Below, piece after piece: positions 13,235 through 13,619 of a stretch of 13,619 bases of DNA. The notes beneath the pieces are model-generated. The model was not told the DNA's origin and did no database searches. It saw nothing but the letters and a program-made list of their open reading frames with translations. The stretch's first letter is position 1. Each line of letters opens with the position of its first letter. Origin of the DNA: Bacteroidales bacterium. Its GTDB lineage: Bacteria; Bacteroidota; Bacteroidia; Bacteroidales; F082. The stretch spans positions 1-13,619 of the forward strand of contig JAEEII010000296.1 of assembly GCA_016281295.1 (NCBI GenBank), read 5' to 3'. A program made the translations under genes and the position numbers.

Positions 13235-13619
13235 ACAATGAAGAGTTTGATCCTGGCTCAGGATGAACGCTAGCGGCAGGCCTAATACATGCAAGGCGGA
13301 CGGGATCCCCCCTTCGGGGGGGTGAGAGTGGCGCACGGGTGCGTAACGCGTATGCAACCAACCCCTCACTGGGGGACAGCCGGTGGAAACGCCGGGTAAT
13401 ACCCCATGCCGGCGGAGGAGGGCATCCTCTTTCGCTGAAAGCGGCGACGCGGTGAGGGACGGGCATGCGTCCCATTAGCTGGTTGGCGGGGTCACGGCCC
13501 ACCAAGGCGACGATGGGTAGGGGATCTGAGAGGACGGTCCCCCACACTGGTACTGAGACACGGACCAGACTCCTACGGAAGGCAGCAGTAAGGAATATTT
13601 GGCAATGGGGGGAACCCTG
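13235..13619 (+). rRNA. rrs: 16S ribosomal RNA, 5' part (runs off the right edge)
   Basis: Small-subunit rRNA, component of the 30S ribosome. AGAGTTTGATCCTGGCTCAG at 13242 corresponds to E. coli position 8, placing the mature 5' end near 13235. Also seen are GATGAACGCTAGCGGCAGG, the V1-V2 region, ACTGAGACACGG and the near-universal GGCAGCAG stretch (from 13580). About 385 of ~1,500 nt are present. The sequence type is Bacteroidales-like. The usual CTCCTACGGGAGGCAGCAG reads with GGA-AGG here (one G to A), and the following bases are also less common. GC content is far above the flanking DNA, as expected for rRNA. Confidence 0.98.

Noticed and set aside
13233..13547. Minus-strand ORF of 104 codons over 16S rRNA
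   Set aside because: It lies in rRNA sequence; antisense ORFs over GC-rich rRNA are a common artefact.
1..13619. CRISPR array, toxin-antitoxin pair or defence island
   Set aside because: No regularly spaced repeats, and the lone XRE gene has no small toxin-like neighbour; the AlbA_2 gene is separate and over 500 bp away.

Overview
The window looks like a chromosome segment from a member of the Bacteroidota, most likely order Bacteroidales. Three signs support this. A 16S rRNA 5' end carries Bacteroidales-type sequence (CAGGCCTAATACATGCAAG near its start). Promoter -7 boxes of the Bacteroidota form TAnnTTTG recur (TACCTTTG, TACTTTTG, TAATTTTG). The protein families and lipoprotein signals also fit. 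The genus cannot be fixed from sequence reading alone, and the 16S fragment departs in places from common Bacteroides.

Layout. (1) 1-2447, minus strand: clpS (N-end rule adaptor of the Clp protease), followed 18 bp later by a RelA/SpoT-family (p)ppGpp enzyme. The second gene runs off the left edge and its hydrolase site is visibly destroyed. (2) 2544-7624, plus strand: a compact surface-polysaccharide assembly module made of a Wzx-type flippase, two tandem Wzz-type chain-length regulators and an O-antigen ligase/polymerase-type membrane protein. It has no glycosyltransferases in view. It ends at a strong bidirectional terminator (7641-7676) shared with the convergent operon. (3) 7698-11075, minus strand: an operon reading from an NrnA-type DHH phosphoesterase into three FKBP-type prolyl isomerase lipoproteins. 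The first two junctions are 4-bp ATGA overlaps. Only the last FKBP keeps the canonical active-site residues. (4) 11142-11660, minus strand: an XRE-family regulator with its own promoter. (5) 11661-12228: a long, very AT-rich intergenic region with repeated TTArTTTTGTAA-like sites and weak inverted repeats. (6) 12229-12885, plus strand: an AlbA_2/Schlafen-type putative nucleic-acid-binding protein with a GTG start almost on top of a -7 box. (7) 12886-13619: an A-tract-rich upstream element, a promoter, a leader with a boxA-like motif and hairpin, and the first ~385 nt of a 16S rRNA gene, so an rRNA operon begins here.

How the parts relate. The clpS-rsh pair and the rRNA operon are classic ends of growth control, but their proximity may be chance. 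The wzx-wzz-wzz-ligase block is a coherent unit for flipping, length control and polymerisation or ligation of a lipid-linked glycan whose sugars must be made elsewhere. The DHH-FKBP operon resembles the Bacteroidota arrangement that includes GldI-type FKBP lipoproteins. I see no defence system, prophage, transposon or CRISPR array. Most of the window is ordinary core genome; the most unusual parts are the FKBP trio, the AT-rich region with its candidate operator, and the rRNA upstream architecture.
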